DNA from: Anthostomella pinea
Taxonomy: Eukaryota; Ascomycota; Sordariomycetes; Xylariales; Xylariaceae
Assembly (NCBI GenBank): GCA_963556695.1
Contig: CAUWAG010000020.1
Coordinates: forward strand, 3,410,001-3,474,000
Length of the DNA: 64,000 bases
Direction: 5' to 3'
Shown here one piece after another: positions 12,315 through 25,086 of the stretch. The notes beneath the pieces were generated by a model, which was given only the letters and a program-made list of their open reading frames with translations, ran no database searches and had not been told where the DNA came from. The number at the start of each line of letters is the position of its first letter. Within the stretch, counting starts at the first letter, position 1. The position numbers were made by a program, and so were the translations under genes.

Positions 12315-15300
12315 GGTGTTCTCGGCTCTGGTCACGCAAGGCCACGCCTACGGTTCACTCCAAAAGACTGTACCAAGACGACGGGTTCGCATTGGGGTGG
12401 AAATCGATATAAAGTCGTAAGAGATAACATCACGCAAGAAACACCGTAGGGCGTTGCAAAGGTCCGCACTTGTTGTCAACAAAACCGGCAATGAAGGGCG
12501 ACGATCAGAGAGTCAAGCTTCGGGAGGTGGAGTATAGCGGGATGTTGAAGGATAGAAATCCAGGAACAGCAAGGGAATCGCCGGATCGGCATGCGTCTGC
12601 AAGTACCGTAATAAGACGGATCCATTCTGCCATTATCGACACAGGGTCTTTGAGAGTCGCGGCTTGCGAAGAGTGTGTAGGTAAGCAGTGATCATCAGAC
12701 ACATCGACACCGCCTTGGGTCTTGATGGGCCGGCTCACGACTTACGAGTCACTTGGGCTGCCTGGTCGGCGGCAGGCCGACTCAAGACGCCAAATAAGAA
12801 ATATGCACGAGGGAGCAGGGAAGGGTTAAGACTAGCGTAGGCCAGGATAGTGTTCAAAGCCCGGTCAGTTGCCGAGGGATTACGGCGGCGGCATAGGAAA
12901 TATGCCCTCCAGTGATCTCAGGACTCAGGAGGAAGTGGCTCGGACGCTGATGCTCTGGTATATATCTTGATATGGCCTGTGTTGGATGAGGCCTGAAAGG
13001 GAACATATAGCGGGAGGTGTAGGTACAAGCCGCGCAGCAGAAACCATCATTGATGAAGAACATGGACAATATTTCAGTCAATTGGCAAGAGGTGAGCACT
13101 GAGCAGGTGCGAGAGTAACTACATGTAACAACAAGCACGAGCACTGTGTGGAGCGCACCGTCTAATCTCACTAAAGGTTGGGGTTGCAAGCCCCTCAGGT
13201 CGGTAATTTTGGACTCCCGATAGGGCTCACTACTATATTGCTTGGGCCACTTTGAGGTGCGAGCTTCCACTCAATTATCACGTTACGCAGAGCATTGACA
13301 CACAAACAAGGCAGATTCCATAATCAAATGGTGTCATTACAGCATTATTCCCTATCCAGGATTCCAGGCGGTGATGAATACCAGTTCCTAGAATGCCAAA
13401 GTCCTTGTTGTCCACTGGTATCACTGGCCGGTGATGCCACGCTTCTTATCGATACCGCCGTTGAGGGCAAACCGGAGCATTCAGACTAGAGTCCCAGCCA
13501 GCTGGTCTGGTAACGGCCGCTACCAGTACAGTAGGTACACATGGATGGTCTGCCCACAGTTGCGAGTTTCGGCAGTAGATGCCAAGATGCGAATACCTCC
13601 CCAGCCTTGGCCCACGACAAGACAGGAGTCATGTCTACGTCTCCATCGACCATCGACCATCGACGTCCGAAGATGTCCTGGAGGCTGGCATTGGACCCGG
13701 GGGCCCAGTTCTGGGGCCCTCACACTCTAATAAGCTGATGGAAGAATACTTCCGATTCATGCCCCCTCACCACGTTGGCGTGATGCGTGGACATCTCACA
13801 ATCCAGTCCTCGATGACACGTGGAAGCCGAGTACGATTTCACTCCATTATTCATTACTGGTTAGGTCAAGGGGAGCAGTCTCGAGTGAGAATAGAAATCA
13901 TCCGTGCAAAGCTTCAGCACATGGCTCGCAACCTGGCATGACGAGAACATCCTCTGCAGAGAAACATGCCTTCCCGTCGGCAAAAAGGCACAGAGCCGGC
14001 CGTCTCACTTATTTATCCAGAAACGTAGGACTTTCCTGTTGGCCAGACTGGGCTGACTGGGTATTGCTAGGGTCTGCATAATGAGGGCTGCCCACGTTTC
14101 TTCAGTCATCAATCGTCGACAGCGGGGCCATTAGCCAGCCATTGGGCAGGTGGTCACTCACCATGATTCCAATGTGCGCCTCGAGCTTGATGATCTTGTC
14201 ATCCTCACTTGCCTTTCCTCAACCATCACCAGTCATACCGGCCGAGACTGATGTGAAGGCACGGTCGTTGAGTGCCCCGTGCGTCCTCCACATCCAAAGT
14301 TCCAACACTATATCGTGGACCGCTATGCAAAGGTCCTTACATATCTTCCCGGCTGGTCCACTACACACTGACCAACGGTACCAGTCCCTTGAAGCTGGCG
14401 ACTTCTTTGTCGTACCAACGCACTGTACTTCGTCAGTACTGGACAGGGCCTGGAGAGTTTCGAAACTCTTTGCAGCTCAAGAGATCAAAAACCACATCAG
14501 ATGACGAGATTGAAATTTGACAGGATCGAAACCCGAATTTGATATGCACGGTGTTGTTATAAACCGGTGAAGTGCGGTGAAGAAGTTCGCTCTTGTTGGA
14601 ATCCACTCGCGCTGCCACTGCCAGGGTTGCTCATACCGTACTTCAAGCATCTGACCCTCTGTTGCCACGCTGTTATTCGCATGATGTGCCTGGAGACAGG
14701 ATGCGAGAGAGCATCTTTGGATGACGGTTGACTTAGAAGTGATCATAGCGAAGAATTACTACGTACACCGTACAGTGTTCAGGTGAAGGAGGTCCTTCGC
14801 CTAGGTATCCGATGCTCTGGTCCTGGCACTCCTGGCCAGAATCTCGCGTGAGCGCGATTGCAGATCCCTCCTAGGGTTGAGGATTCTTATTTCGCAGTAT
14901 GCCACTACACAGTACTTTTATGTAGTAGTGTGGCCCGTGTGAGTATTACCCCTGGCACCATCACCTGAGTGCCACTTTAGCTACAAGGTTCCCCTGTCAT
15001 GTACACACGTGGTACAGCCATGATACAGCCTGCCGGCCCTGCCCACGCCCCAGGAAAGCCTACGTAGCCCACACAGCATTCGATTGTTGACGACTGCGGC
15101 GCTGATAGCCGAAGCCTGCAGCTCGGCCCCGGACCCTCTGCTGGGTCGTTCGGCAATCCTCGACTCCCTGGCAGCCCTGGATGTCTCTCCTCCCTCTGCC
15201 GTACCTAGCTTTGCAGATTTCGTCTTGTCGACATTCTCCATGCAGTGCGCCTTCACCCGGACAAAGCTTCAGATGCGCCCGCCAGACCGTGACGAAACGC

Positions 15301-15456
15301 CTGTGAAGCTATTCCACCGGGCGCGTCGACTTTGAATTCGGGAATAACTGGATATCGTCCATGTTCACCAACTGGCGAAACTCATGAAGGATCGAAAGGA
15401 CCTCTGTTAACCTCGCGCGCGCCTATACAACCGCTAGGTGGTGCGACGACCGGACA
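12315..15456. other. Intergenic, possible decayed sequence
   Basis: About 3.1 kb. Several open frames of 80-140 codons on both strands overlap each other and none has a recognised motif. Some short stretches look protein-like in changing frames (around 14150-14330), which may be old gene remains. I can support no gene here. Confidence 0.45.
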
Positions 15457-18284
15457 ATGTCGAGGACCCCCCTCGCATTCATCATCGGGACGCTTTTTGC
15501 GCCCGCTCTAGTTTGCGCCGAGGATATAACCGCTTTGTGGCTCGAGCCATCGTCGGACTGGCATGTCAAAACCTGCAACATATGAGACGAAGGGACAACG
15601 AGTTAATTATGATATAGGTACGGCATCGATGGCAATTGGTCTTCGACTGGACTCCTCGTGGGTGAGCCGGCCCAGAAAGTCGATGTCACAGTGAGCACGA
15701 GCCTCTCTGAGATATGGGTCGTAGAGACTGGAGGCTGTGGTGCATGTAAGTACCAACCAACCAAAGCCAACGTTAAACGTGTCTTGATCAGATTTCTGAC
15801 AGCATGGCTTCTAGCTTCTCTCTGCACCGAAGCCCGTGGAGGTGTCTACAACACCAGCGCATCGCATAGTTGGTCGTCTCAGGGTGCATGGCAGCTTGGT
15901 CTGAGCTATCTTGGGCTTGAGGGCAATGGAGACTACGCCAGGGAGACTGTCGCGGTATATGACAGCATACGACAGCGGCAAACTTCTTTCAACAAGCAAA
16001 TCGTGGCTGCCATAAATGACACCGACTACTACACCGGTTTCTTCGGGCTGGGGATCACACCAGGTAATTTTCAGGGTGTCATCGCCCAAAGTCCAATCGC
16101 TGTATTGGTTGAACAGGACGGCGTCATACCCAGCCACAGCTATGGTTATACAGCTGGAGCTTACTATGGTAACTGTCAGCAGCGAAGCGTACAGTGATGT
16201 CTCTAAGCTAACTGCGAATAGGCGGATCAAGTGGTATTCCGATGTCCCTGACATTGGGAGGCTATGACGCGAATCGCTTCGAAGCGCACGACACCAAGTT
16301 CAGCTTGAACGCATCAGCAAGCCAGCCCCAGACATTGATCAGGGCCATCACCGCGTCAGTATCCGATGCTGACAAGGCACCGACATCGTGGAACTCGACG
16401 TCGACCCCCCTGTCATTCTTCAACGAATCTGTAACAGCGCTGATCGACAGCTCGACACCCTATCTCTGGCTACCGTCAGTTATCTGCGACCGATTTGCTT
16501 CTACATTGAATCTTACCTGGAACGAGAGCTTCGGACTATACTTGTTCGAAGACAACGACAGCTTGGAACGCTACCAATCATCAGCCGATCTCTCGTTTAC
16601 CTTTACCCTGTCGAGCGCGGATAACCAGGATGACTTTGGTCAACCGCTCGACGTCCCGGGTGTCGTGAATATCACGATTTCTGGAAATGCATTCGTCCAA
16701 AATCTCCGCTACCCATTCATGAACCTTTTCCAATACGGTGATTCGGCCGTACCGTATTTCCCCTTAAAGAGAGCTGACAACGAAAGCCAAATCATCATTG
16801 GGAAGTCTTTCCTACAGGAAGCATACATCATCACGAATTACGAGACGGGCACATTCTCGCTTCATAAAGCCAAGTTCCCCGAAGACCCGCTGCGAGATAC
16901 ATCGATACAAACCATAGCATATGCCGCCAATTCTCAGTATCCTGGTCCAACTACCAAGCCTGGTGGGCAGCAGGGCCTGGCTCACGCTCAGCTGGTGGGA
17001 CTTGTCGTAGGTGTTTGCCTTATGGTAGTTGCGATTCTTGCCACAGCATGGTTCATGCGTCGGAGGAGAAGGAAGCAACCGGTAGCAGGAAAGGAAGACG
17101 ACGACCTCAAGGACAGGGTGTACGCACCCGAACCAGAAAGACCAAAGATCCCCGTTAGGAGGATGTTATCAAGGATGACGAAGAAGTGTTCTTGGAAAAA
17201 GACGAAGGCCAGCGGCGACAAAGTATACGAAGTCGGAGCGGACTGGCAACACGAGCGCTATGAGATGCCAGTCCAACCAGCGCCCGTTGAGCTAGATGCC
17301 ACCGATACGATGTCGAGCACTTGCGTCGCGGGTTTCGCGGCCAGCTTTGAAGAGCACAGGCGTACTTCTTACGAGCTAGTGAGGCAGCAGCTTGAAAGTC
17401 AGAGGCAAGGGCCGGTTCCTGAATACACACCCAATGTGGTAGATTTGTCGGACAAGACGTATCAGGATGTGAGCTGGGTGACACACTATCGCCCATCGGA
17501 TCATGCGGAACAACCATCATATCGCATGGTAGATATATCGCGTCATATGGAAGAACCAGTTCGTCGGTTGACTCATCCCGTGGAAGATCTATCTCTCCAT
17601 ATGGAAGGGCCCTCTCGCCGGATAGTGGACCCCTGCCGCCGCGCGGAAGACCCATCTCGTCACATGGACAATCCATTCCGTCACCGAGACCATCCGTCTC
17701 ACGCGTCGAGTCCGACACAAGAAGAGTACAGCAACGGAGTCCCTTCACCAATGACACCTCACAGCGGCTGGTCGACTTACACTCCAGATCTTCATTCTCC
17801 CATGGGTGGCTCTACTTCTACCCCCAGCATGACTTACACGGCTGAATCCCTGCCAAGTGTCGACCCAGTTACGATGCCTTGGTCTGCGTCACCTAACCCG
17901 TCTACCTCGTCGCACGAGGCGTCTCTAATCCCACCACTACCACAAACCGCCTATCAAAGGACGCCAATCGATCCATCACGGGTCATCTGTCTCGGGCCCT
18001 TACCAGACACTATTCATTCACGACACCACTCCTCGGTGGCCCGGGTTATGGGTCCCGATGGCTTTCAGTTTCCTATGCCAACCATTCCATCTGCCGAAGA
18101 GTCGAGACGCGAGTCCGCAATCGACACATTAGGAAGCAATTTCACCATCGATGAAGAAATTCGGGAGGCCGCTACTCGGGCTGCTCGGGCTGCAGCCCAC
18201 ACTCGCGGGCGGATGGATGGCTTCGATATTGTCCACGTACCCCAGCCAGCACAGAAGCGATACAGCTGGGAAGAGGACCGGTGA
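15457..18284 (+). CDS. Membrane-anchored aspartyl-protease-like protein with long cytoplasmic tail
   Basis: I model four exons: 15457-15551, 15618-15745, 15815-16168 and 16222-18284 (879 residues, phases close). Residues 1-20 are a signal peptide (MSRTPLAFIIGTLFAPALVC). The lumenal part follows the fungal pepsin-like pattern: LEPS-YGIDGNWSS, SLSEIWVVETGGC, GFFGLGITPGNF, IPSHSYGYTAGAYYG, MSLTLGGYDANRF and ALIDSSTPYLWLP. The first catalytic Asp-Thr-Gly is missing (sequence VSTSLSE), and the second site reads DSST near residue 269, so it is probably not an active protease. A membrane segment lies at about 450-471, followed by Arg-rich RRRRRK and a tail of about 408 residues. The tail has degenerate repeats (RHMEEPVRRLTHPVEDLSLH and similar). 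The first intron uses a poor donor (GTCGGA) and is inferred from phase and family pattern. It may act as a surface sensor or receptor; that is speculation. Confidence 0.75.
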
Positions 18285-19508
18285 CCTTTTGCCCCTTGCC
18301 CTTTCGGGAAGCCCGAGATCCCACATGGACTCTGACAACATGAGTTGCCATTCATAATCTACGGTTTTTCTGCGATTTCATATCGTATTGCTTGACGCAT
18401 ACATACCCTTTCATTTATTGTATCTTTTCGATCTCACACATACCAGCGCCGGCGTTCAGGAACCTGATTACTTGGGACTTCGACTATCACGGAGTGATGA
18501 TTTCCGTCAGGACTGTCATGCATAAGGATTACGCGCCTAGGACCTGGATAAGAGTCATTGATCGAATATCATATTATCACGGCGGTGACGGACGATAGCC
18601 AGCAGAGTCTGGCCGAAGGAGATCTGGCCAATACGCCAAGAAGGGCACCATGCTTCATCGTCATGGTAGATATCCGAGAGCATCGACCAGCGATGATGCC
18701 GTGGCCGAAACATGAACGATGGCAGACGCGACGTTGGTCACGCATCTAAACATAATGAATATCAAATAATACACATAAAAAATCATGAAGAACTTTGCTA
18801 TCAGACTGTGGCCTCTGTGAAGTATGAGTGTAAGCATTGATTTGTTCGGCCATACATGGCCTTCGGTTTTGCTGTTGGCTGACTCCATTAAGTGGAAAGG
18901 TGACACCGGGAGTCAAGGTTATCTCATACATGGAAGCATACACCGACTAATAAAGGGGAAGGGAGTCATCCGTAAGGGGTCTTTACTTAAACCGGAGACT
19001 GCCCTGCGTCATGTCCTACTGCTTGCCCCTATGCCTGAGTCTGTTCTCCCTTGATTTCGTGGGAAGTGTCAGCAAGTGCCTGTACGTATGTATCCACAGC
19101 CTCTCATGTTAAAGAGTGGTGTTGTGAATGTGCATTGTGGAAGGGTGTCCGTTATCCCGTGGATGGATTCCCATCTCGGGGAATCGTCGGGTCTTAGTCG
19201 GAGGTAAGGTGACTGTGGCTGGCAGGCCGGAGATTCGCATGGATGACAGCTGGAGGGAGCAGCCCGACGCCCGAGCACTAGCAAAGCAAATTACGTGAGG
19301 AAAACCGCGACGGATTCCCAATCTCCATCTTTTCTCCTCTTGCCTCCTCACTCTCTCCGACTTGAATGACGCTGACAGCACAGCATCGCACGCCTCCTAA
19401 CGCGCCTCTACACTCCCTCCAGCTCATCAAGCATCACCGTTGTCGACTGTGCCACCTGATATAGCACAGTCAGTTCACCTACCCTCTACATTCACTCTAC
19501 ACTACTTT
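18285..19508. other. Intergenic, no gene seen
   Basis: About 1.2 kb between two plus-strand genes. The left part is AT-rich 3' flank. The right part, from about 19300, is pyrimidine-rich in the manner of a fungal promoter and 5' leader. No RNA gene or repeat seen. Confidence 0.6.
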
Positions 19509-22500
19509 ATGCAGCAAGAGCTTCCCGAGACTTCAACACAGACTCAACAGCGAAGCACCTCTCAGTCCCCAAACCCTTCCAACCAACATGGCTTCCAGCA
19601 GCATGATGCGAACGGCTCAACCCATGGCTCTCTACAGCAACAGCGAACTCGCAGCATGTCACCGCAGTCTAACCCACGCGACGGCGGCTTCGGCGCCCTT
19701 GCTGAAGGCGTCAGTGCCGATTCCCTCGAAGAACGACTGCGCGGACTGAACGTCCAGGCCCAGTCCGATGCTGGATGGTCCAAAACCTTGGGCGAACGAA
19801 TATCCGCATACGAGAATGCATTGACACCATCTGTCCCTAAACAAGCTCTAGGCTTCAAGGTCGTCAAACGCGCTGATACCGAGTTCGACCGCGTTCACAT
19901 AACCGACTTCCCCAATGGTACGTGATCTTCCCTCGCCAACTAGTTCAGGCGTACGGAGATTCTGACCTTGTAACAGAGATTCTCACGCATATCCTATCCC
20001 ACTTGCACCCCGACTCGCACGCGTCCGTAGCTCTCGTATCGAAGCAGTTCTATACCTTGGTCACGACGCCCCATGCTTGGCGCATGGCATTCCAGCGTTT
20101 CTTTCCTGGCCAGGATGCTCTCGCGGCCTCTGATAAAAACCAATGCGCAACCTGGGGTCAGGATGATTCGGACATTGTTCGCTCGGAAATTCGATATTTC
20201 ACTCGTCTCACTCCGCATGCATCCTGGCGCAGTGAGTATCTTCTAAGAACTCGACTCCTTCGTAGCCTCTCTAGAGGCAAGCCGGGATCAAGTTCAGGAG
20301 GTATTGGATCCTCCTCGCGAAATAGCCAGTCGGGCAAGAAGGGAAGCGCGGTGTTGACCTATAATACCAAGCTGCCATCGATGGTGACCCATGTTCACGC
20401 TACCTTCAGGACCAACGGAAAGAAGCCACCTCGCGTGGTACATGGCGCAGCAGACGTGGGAGTCGGCAGCACCAGTGACCCTACAAGCGGGAAAGTCGAG
20501 AAATGGGGATTAGACGACCCGTTCGCGTTCGCTCAGCTGGACGAGGTCATGCCGCAGCTTCTGCCTTATGGTGTTGGCGAGGGCCCCGCAGCTGTTCCAA
20601 ATGTGATGGACGTTAGTCAACCATATGGACTTGTGGGCGGCGAAGGGTTCCCTGGCGGTCGTGTTTTCTACCGTGCGACCGGCGAATACAGGGGCAAGTA
20701 TCTGGGCGAAGAGGCGGGCCTCATTGAAGCTCATCCTGATATCCCGAAGATTCCCGAGCTTTCGGAGGGAATCTGCTCTGTATGGGTTGCGAAGTCATCC
20801 TCTGTTCCCTCCATGACCCAGTCGGTGGTCGGAATCATGGCTGGATCTTCCCTGGGGGTTGTTACCGCATACGCGCTGGGTTACGACCCGTCTGGTCCAC
20901 GATATACGGCAGGCGAAATAAGTGCTCGCTGGGTGCTTAGTCCAGGCGTACCCATCATCGCACTTAAGGTCGATGATAACTACAGTCAAAAGAGGAAGTC
21001 ACTGAACCGAGTATGGGCCGTTGCCTTGAATGCTCTAGGTGAAGTCTTCTACTTGACTAAGCCCCCTACTCCTCTCGCCACAAAGTCAAAAGCCGATGAC
21101 AGCACCAAGCTCGCTTGGTACGCGGGCCGCACGACATATTGGTATCTCGTGGAAGCCACCAGACGCCAAGCACGTCCAGATGAGTCCGGAAGGAATGCCG
21201 TTCGGGGTGCGTATTCGCCCAGGTCTCCTTCGACTGACATGGACCTGAAGAAAGATCAGATGGTGGCAGAAGCTCGGGAGATCGAGAGATTTCTTCACTA
21301 TAGGCCTTCGCACTTCCGCAAGGTCTGTTATGGCTGGGACATGCGTCGAAGGCTTGAAGTCGACTTTGCCGCCGACGATGAGCATCACGCTGGCGAAAGT
21401 ATCTTTGTTGTCGACTGCGCCCTAGAGGAGGACCAGGTTTCTGCTCTGAGACGATTCACGCGAACTGTCTCTAGTGATAGCCAGCCGGGTGCTACTCCGT
21501 TTCACGCTTCGGAGATTCCAGCAGAAGTAACCTCTGCCCCATCTATCTTTGGTGGAGGCAGTGCTAGGTCATCTTCTCCAAACTCCTCTGGCTCCCCCTT
21601 ACTCAAAAGGGTGTTGTCTGCATCAGGCAAGCGTTCTTCACCAGCTGAATCCAACGCTGTTAAGCCTGGAATGGACGATTGGCTTGAGACCGCTTGTCTT
21701 TCCAAAGAGCTCGGCACGGTGAAGATTACTGCAAGCAGTGTCGACACTTCGCTTCTAGCTCTGGTCACATCTTTTGAAGACCCTTTGAAAGATGCTGCTG
21801 GCTCCTCCACGAGCATCCCCGCCACGCCAACAGGACAAGCACGCTCAGACATTCCGGGTCGGCGAGCAAGACTCCTTGGATTGGGCACCGATACAGGCAA
21901 GGTGTTGCTTTGGAACATGCGAGAGAAACACACTGGCGACGGCATTCAACCAATTCGCATCATCCAGACCGAGTCCCCTGAGATTTCATGTTTGGCGCTT
22001 TCGGCTCTGTACTTGGTACATGGTGGCAGTGATGGGCTTGTCCAAGCCTGGGATCCCCTCGCTTCGACTCTGGATCCAATCCGAACTCTGAACTCACGTT
22101 CACCAGGCCGAATGCCTCGCCATCTGCTAGCGGTCAATCCAACCCTGCGCAATTCGAATCTGTCCGCTGTGGGGGCTATCTATCTAGATCCTGACCCCAC
22201 GGTACTACATGGAGTCGTAGCTTTTGGCACATTCGTGCGTTACTGGGCATATAGCTCTTCAAACCAAGCCGCTGGCCGTAAGCGTAGACTGCGACACTCT
22301 GATATGCAGGGTCGTGCCAGCGGCCGACGACACGGTGGTGGCGTCAAGGGCTACATTGCTGCCGAAGCCGAAGAGCTACGTACCGAGCAGCAGCACAAGG
22401 CCAGAGAACAGGCCCGCCTACGGTCTCGCTTTGGCGTTGGACTTGGTGACCTGACTGAAGAGGAAGCTCTTCGTTATGCCGAGATCGTATCGCAGGAAGC

Positions 22501-23050
22501 TTTCATGGCGGACGAACAGCGGCGCCTAAGTGCTAGTGATACGGGCTCCGCTGCTGACTTTGACACAACCTCTACGACCGGTAGCATGGATACCGTCACG
22601 CCCGAACCGAGTGTGACTGGTGGTTTCAGCCCGCCTACTGCTAATACTAGTGCTCCAGTCGATACTACCGACGAGAGTGACTATGAGCTTCAGATTCAAG
22701 CGGCAATCCGGCTGTCTCTGCTTGAAGGTGTCAATGATATGGGTCGATCACCCAGGGGCAATAGTTCCGCAGAATACGATGTCCCAATCACATTCAAGGA
22801 GAAGAGGGGCAAGAGATCCTCATCTAGCTCACCTTCTCCAAGTCATACGCCCATGGTCAAACGAGCTGATTCGTCAAGCGCAGCTGTGGTCTCTCCTGTT
22901 GCGGATGATGATTTGGAGTTGGCTATACAGCTCAGTCTCGCGGAAGAGGAGAGCAGGAATTCGATCATGGCTAGTTTGGAGACTCAGGATGATGAGTTCC
23001 CGCCACTTGAGGGTGAGGGATTTGGGAAGGGCAAAGGAAAGGCCGTTTGA
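19509..23050 (+). CDS. F-box / beta-propeller protein with C-terminal UIM motifs (Ufo1/Pof10-like)
   Basis: Two exons, 19509-19917 and 19977-23050, encode 1160 residues. The 59-bp intron starts GTACGT and ends ACAG. The start is the first ATG of the open frame (MQQELPETSTQ). Residues 137-181 are an F-box (EILTHILSHLHPDSHASVAL then SKQFYTLVTTPHAWRMAF). The middle (about 290-800) has WD-like blades, for example LGTDTGKVLLWNMRE and LVHGGSDGLVQAWDP. Two ubiquitin-interacting motifs lie near the C-terminus, at about 1038-1054 (YELQIQAAIRLSLLEG) and 1115-1130 (DLELAIQLSLAEEESRNS). F-box, propeller and UIMs together are the arrangement of yeast Ufo1, a substrate receptor of SCF ubiquitin ligases. 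The role as an SCF adaptor is inferred from domains; the substrate is unknown. Confidence 0.88.
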
Positions 23051-24312
23051 GTGAGAACTTGTTAAGAGAAAGGGGAAAGAGATGGGCTACGGGTTCGATT
23101 CTTGAGAATCGCGCTTTTGTTTCTTTTCTGCCCACAGCAAGCCATGGGTTTAATGAGTTCGTCTTTGAGAGTCAATTTATGTTTGCTGTTACCCCTGATA
23201 GATCCGCACGCGCGTGAAGAGAAGATCATACCAAACACCCAAGTTTTAATAACGCTGGAACAGGCACACTGGAGTGAATAATCTAGAATATTTAAGCCGT
23301 ATCCAATGCTTCGTCCACAAGGCCTATTGTCCCAGATCAGCGTCGCTCAAGCCAATGCTCGTGTCGCCTTGGAGGCTTCGCCGGAGGATGGCCCTGCGAT
23401 CGAGCATCTGACCTATACGGTGGCTAGGTCGGTGATGCAGAGCGTGTAACCAGACCATGATGTATGTGGGTTGTTGTTTGTCAAGGTTGAGATCCTGAGG
23501 TGGGGGATCTCTGATAGGAGCTCAAACCGAGATGCCAGGAAGGAACATACAGCGATCTGGTGGTTATGCCAGCTAAATATACTTCTGGCAGGCGCCTTCA
23601 ATTAGTATTTCACCAGCTCCGGAACGGCACCTGTGGGAAGGTGCAGCGCGCAGTGGGAATCTGTTGTATCAGAATCTCTGGCAACCGCCTGGAGATCTGT
23701 TCTCCAGCATCGTTACAACCACCAATTGATTCACACCCTTCGCCATCGTTTCCCAACCGGCCGGTATTGCTGATCTCCCCGCGAAGACTGGTGCTTCTAC
23801 TAGTCAGCCGGTCTGCCAGCCGTGCTGCCTGTCTCTGCGATGAAGGCCTGATGGATCTTCGTCTTGCTACTCGCTGCCGTCAATGCCCAGTGTATCTGCC
23901 TCGCCAGTCTCTTCGCAGAGGTCAACTGACTGACTGCCGAGTCGCTACTACTAGAAGACCCACCTGAGATGAGATGGTGGTCCTCCTGAGTGAATCCTAG
24001 CGATGGTGCTCTGGCCACCCGCCCATACTACCTGACCTCATGGCAAGCCGGGGAGGACACGTGGCTGTACTTGAGCGACGAAGCCGATCCGGGGCAATTG
24101 GCATTCCGATCCCATATGGGAAGCAGCACTCGATCTCGCGCCAGGCCGTGGGGAATGCATGCTCTGGTTCCTGATGCCTACCTTGGTGGGTATGCGTCGT
24201 CTCATAGCCCGATGCAAGTCAGTATGCGCCGCCCGAGCAAATTTACCAGCCCCACAGAACGGTTTTTGGGATATATTGATTGATACCAGCATCAACCAAT
24301 AACCAATCATCA
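23051..24312. other. Intergenic, no gene seen
   Basis: No convincing coding frame. It contains the 3' flank of the F-box gene and the 5' flank of a tRNA gene. Confidence 0.6.
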
Positions 24313-24411
24313 GGTCTGATGGTCTAGTGGTATGATTCTCGCTTAGGGTTCGCCCTAATGCAAAAGGCGCCAGCTTGCGAGAGGCCCCGGGTTCAAATCC
24401 CGGTCAGACCC
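24313..24411 (+). tRNA. tRNA-Pro(AGG) with intron
   Basis: The acceptor stem GGTCTGA pairs with TCAGACC. The anticodon stem CTCGC (24338-24342) pairs with GCGAG (24377-24381), the loop reads TTAGGG with anticodon AGG, and the T arm is CCGGG-TTCAAAT-CCCGG. A 27-nt intron (24349-24375) follows position 37, as is normal for nuclear tRNA introns. The mature length is 72 nt. A TTTT run just downstream (24416-24419) is a plausible Pol III terminator. It is the reference for judging the tRNA-Pro(CGG) gene at 45.6 kb. Confidence 0.95.
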
Positions 24412-25086
24412 TCCCTTTTGCTCACACCCCATTCATTCGCTGGCGTTTTCCTTTTCCACCTCAAGGTGTTTTGTTTGTCATTATATGTATGTATGGTCTT
24501 TAGCACGCTTGCTCTCTCATCTTTATGCCCCTGACCTTTTTTGCTTGATCCTTTCTTGCGCACGAAGACATAGGATAGATAGAGTGAATTGTAGTTGCAT
24601 ACATCCATAATCTTGTCATGTTCTTCCCCATACTGCTGCTCATTGCTAGAAAACTATCTCGTGTCTCTGCTCTGTTCATCAACAGAGGAACGTGATAGCA
24701 GCTTGGATGCTGCTTGTTGCTTGCTGCCAAGCTAGTCGGAAGAGAGCAGTTGCGCGTCCCAGCGGTTAGTTGCCACGCGGTTAGGAGATATCTGCGTCTT
24801 CTCTCCTGGGATAAGTAGGTTGGCAGGTAGCAGATCAAGTAGAATAACTCATGCATGATAGACTTGTTCACGCCTAATGTTGAGCACAAGGTTATCGCCG
24901 GCAAGCCACACTATACTGCCTTATTCAAGAGGGATTGTTCCTTCGCTTCATGCACATGGAACCGTTTCTTTCACCGGGTCAGAGCCTCGATGGAGGAATT
25001 AAAGAAAAAACGTGATCAGTCACAATCGCCCAAGTCACAGCAAATATGAGTTAACATGTAATGTAGTAGTATTCACATACGCATAC
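24412..25086. other. Intergenic, no gene seen
   Basis: Contains the presumed Pol III terminator of the tRNA-Pro gene and the 3' flank of the minus-strand MFS gene. No coding frame with recognisable content. Confidence 0.6.
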
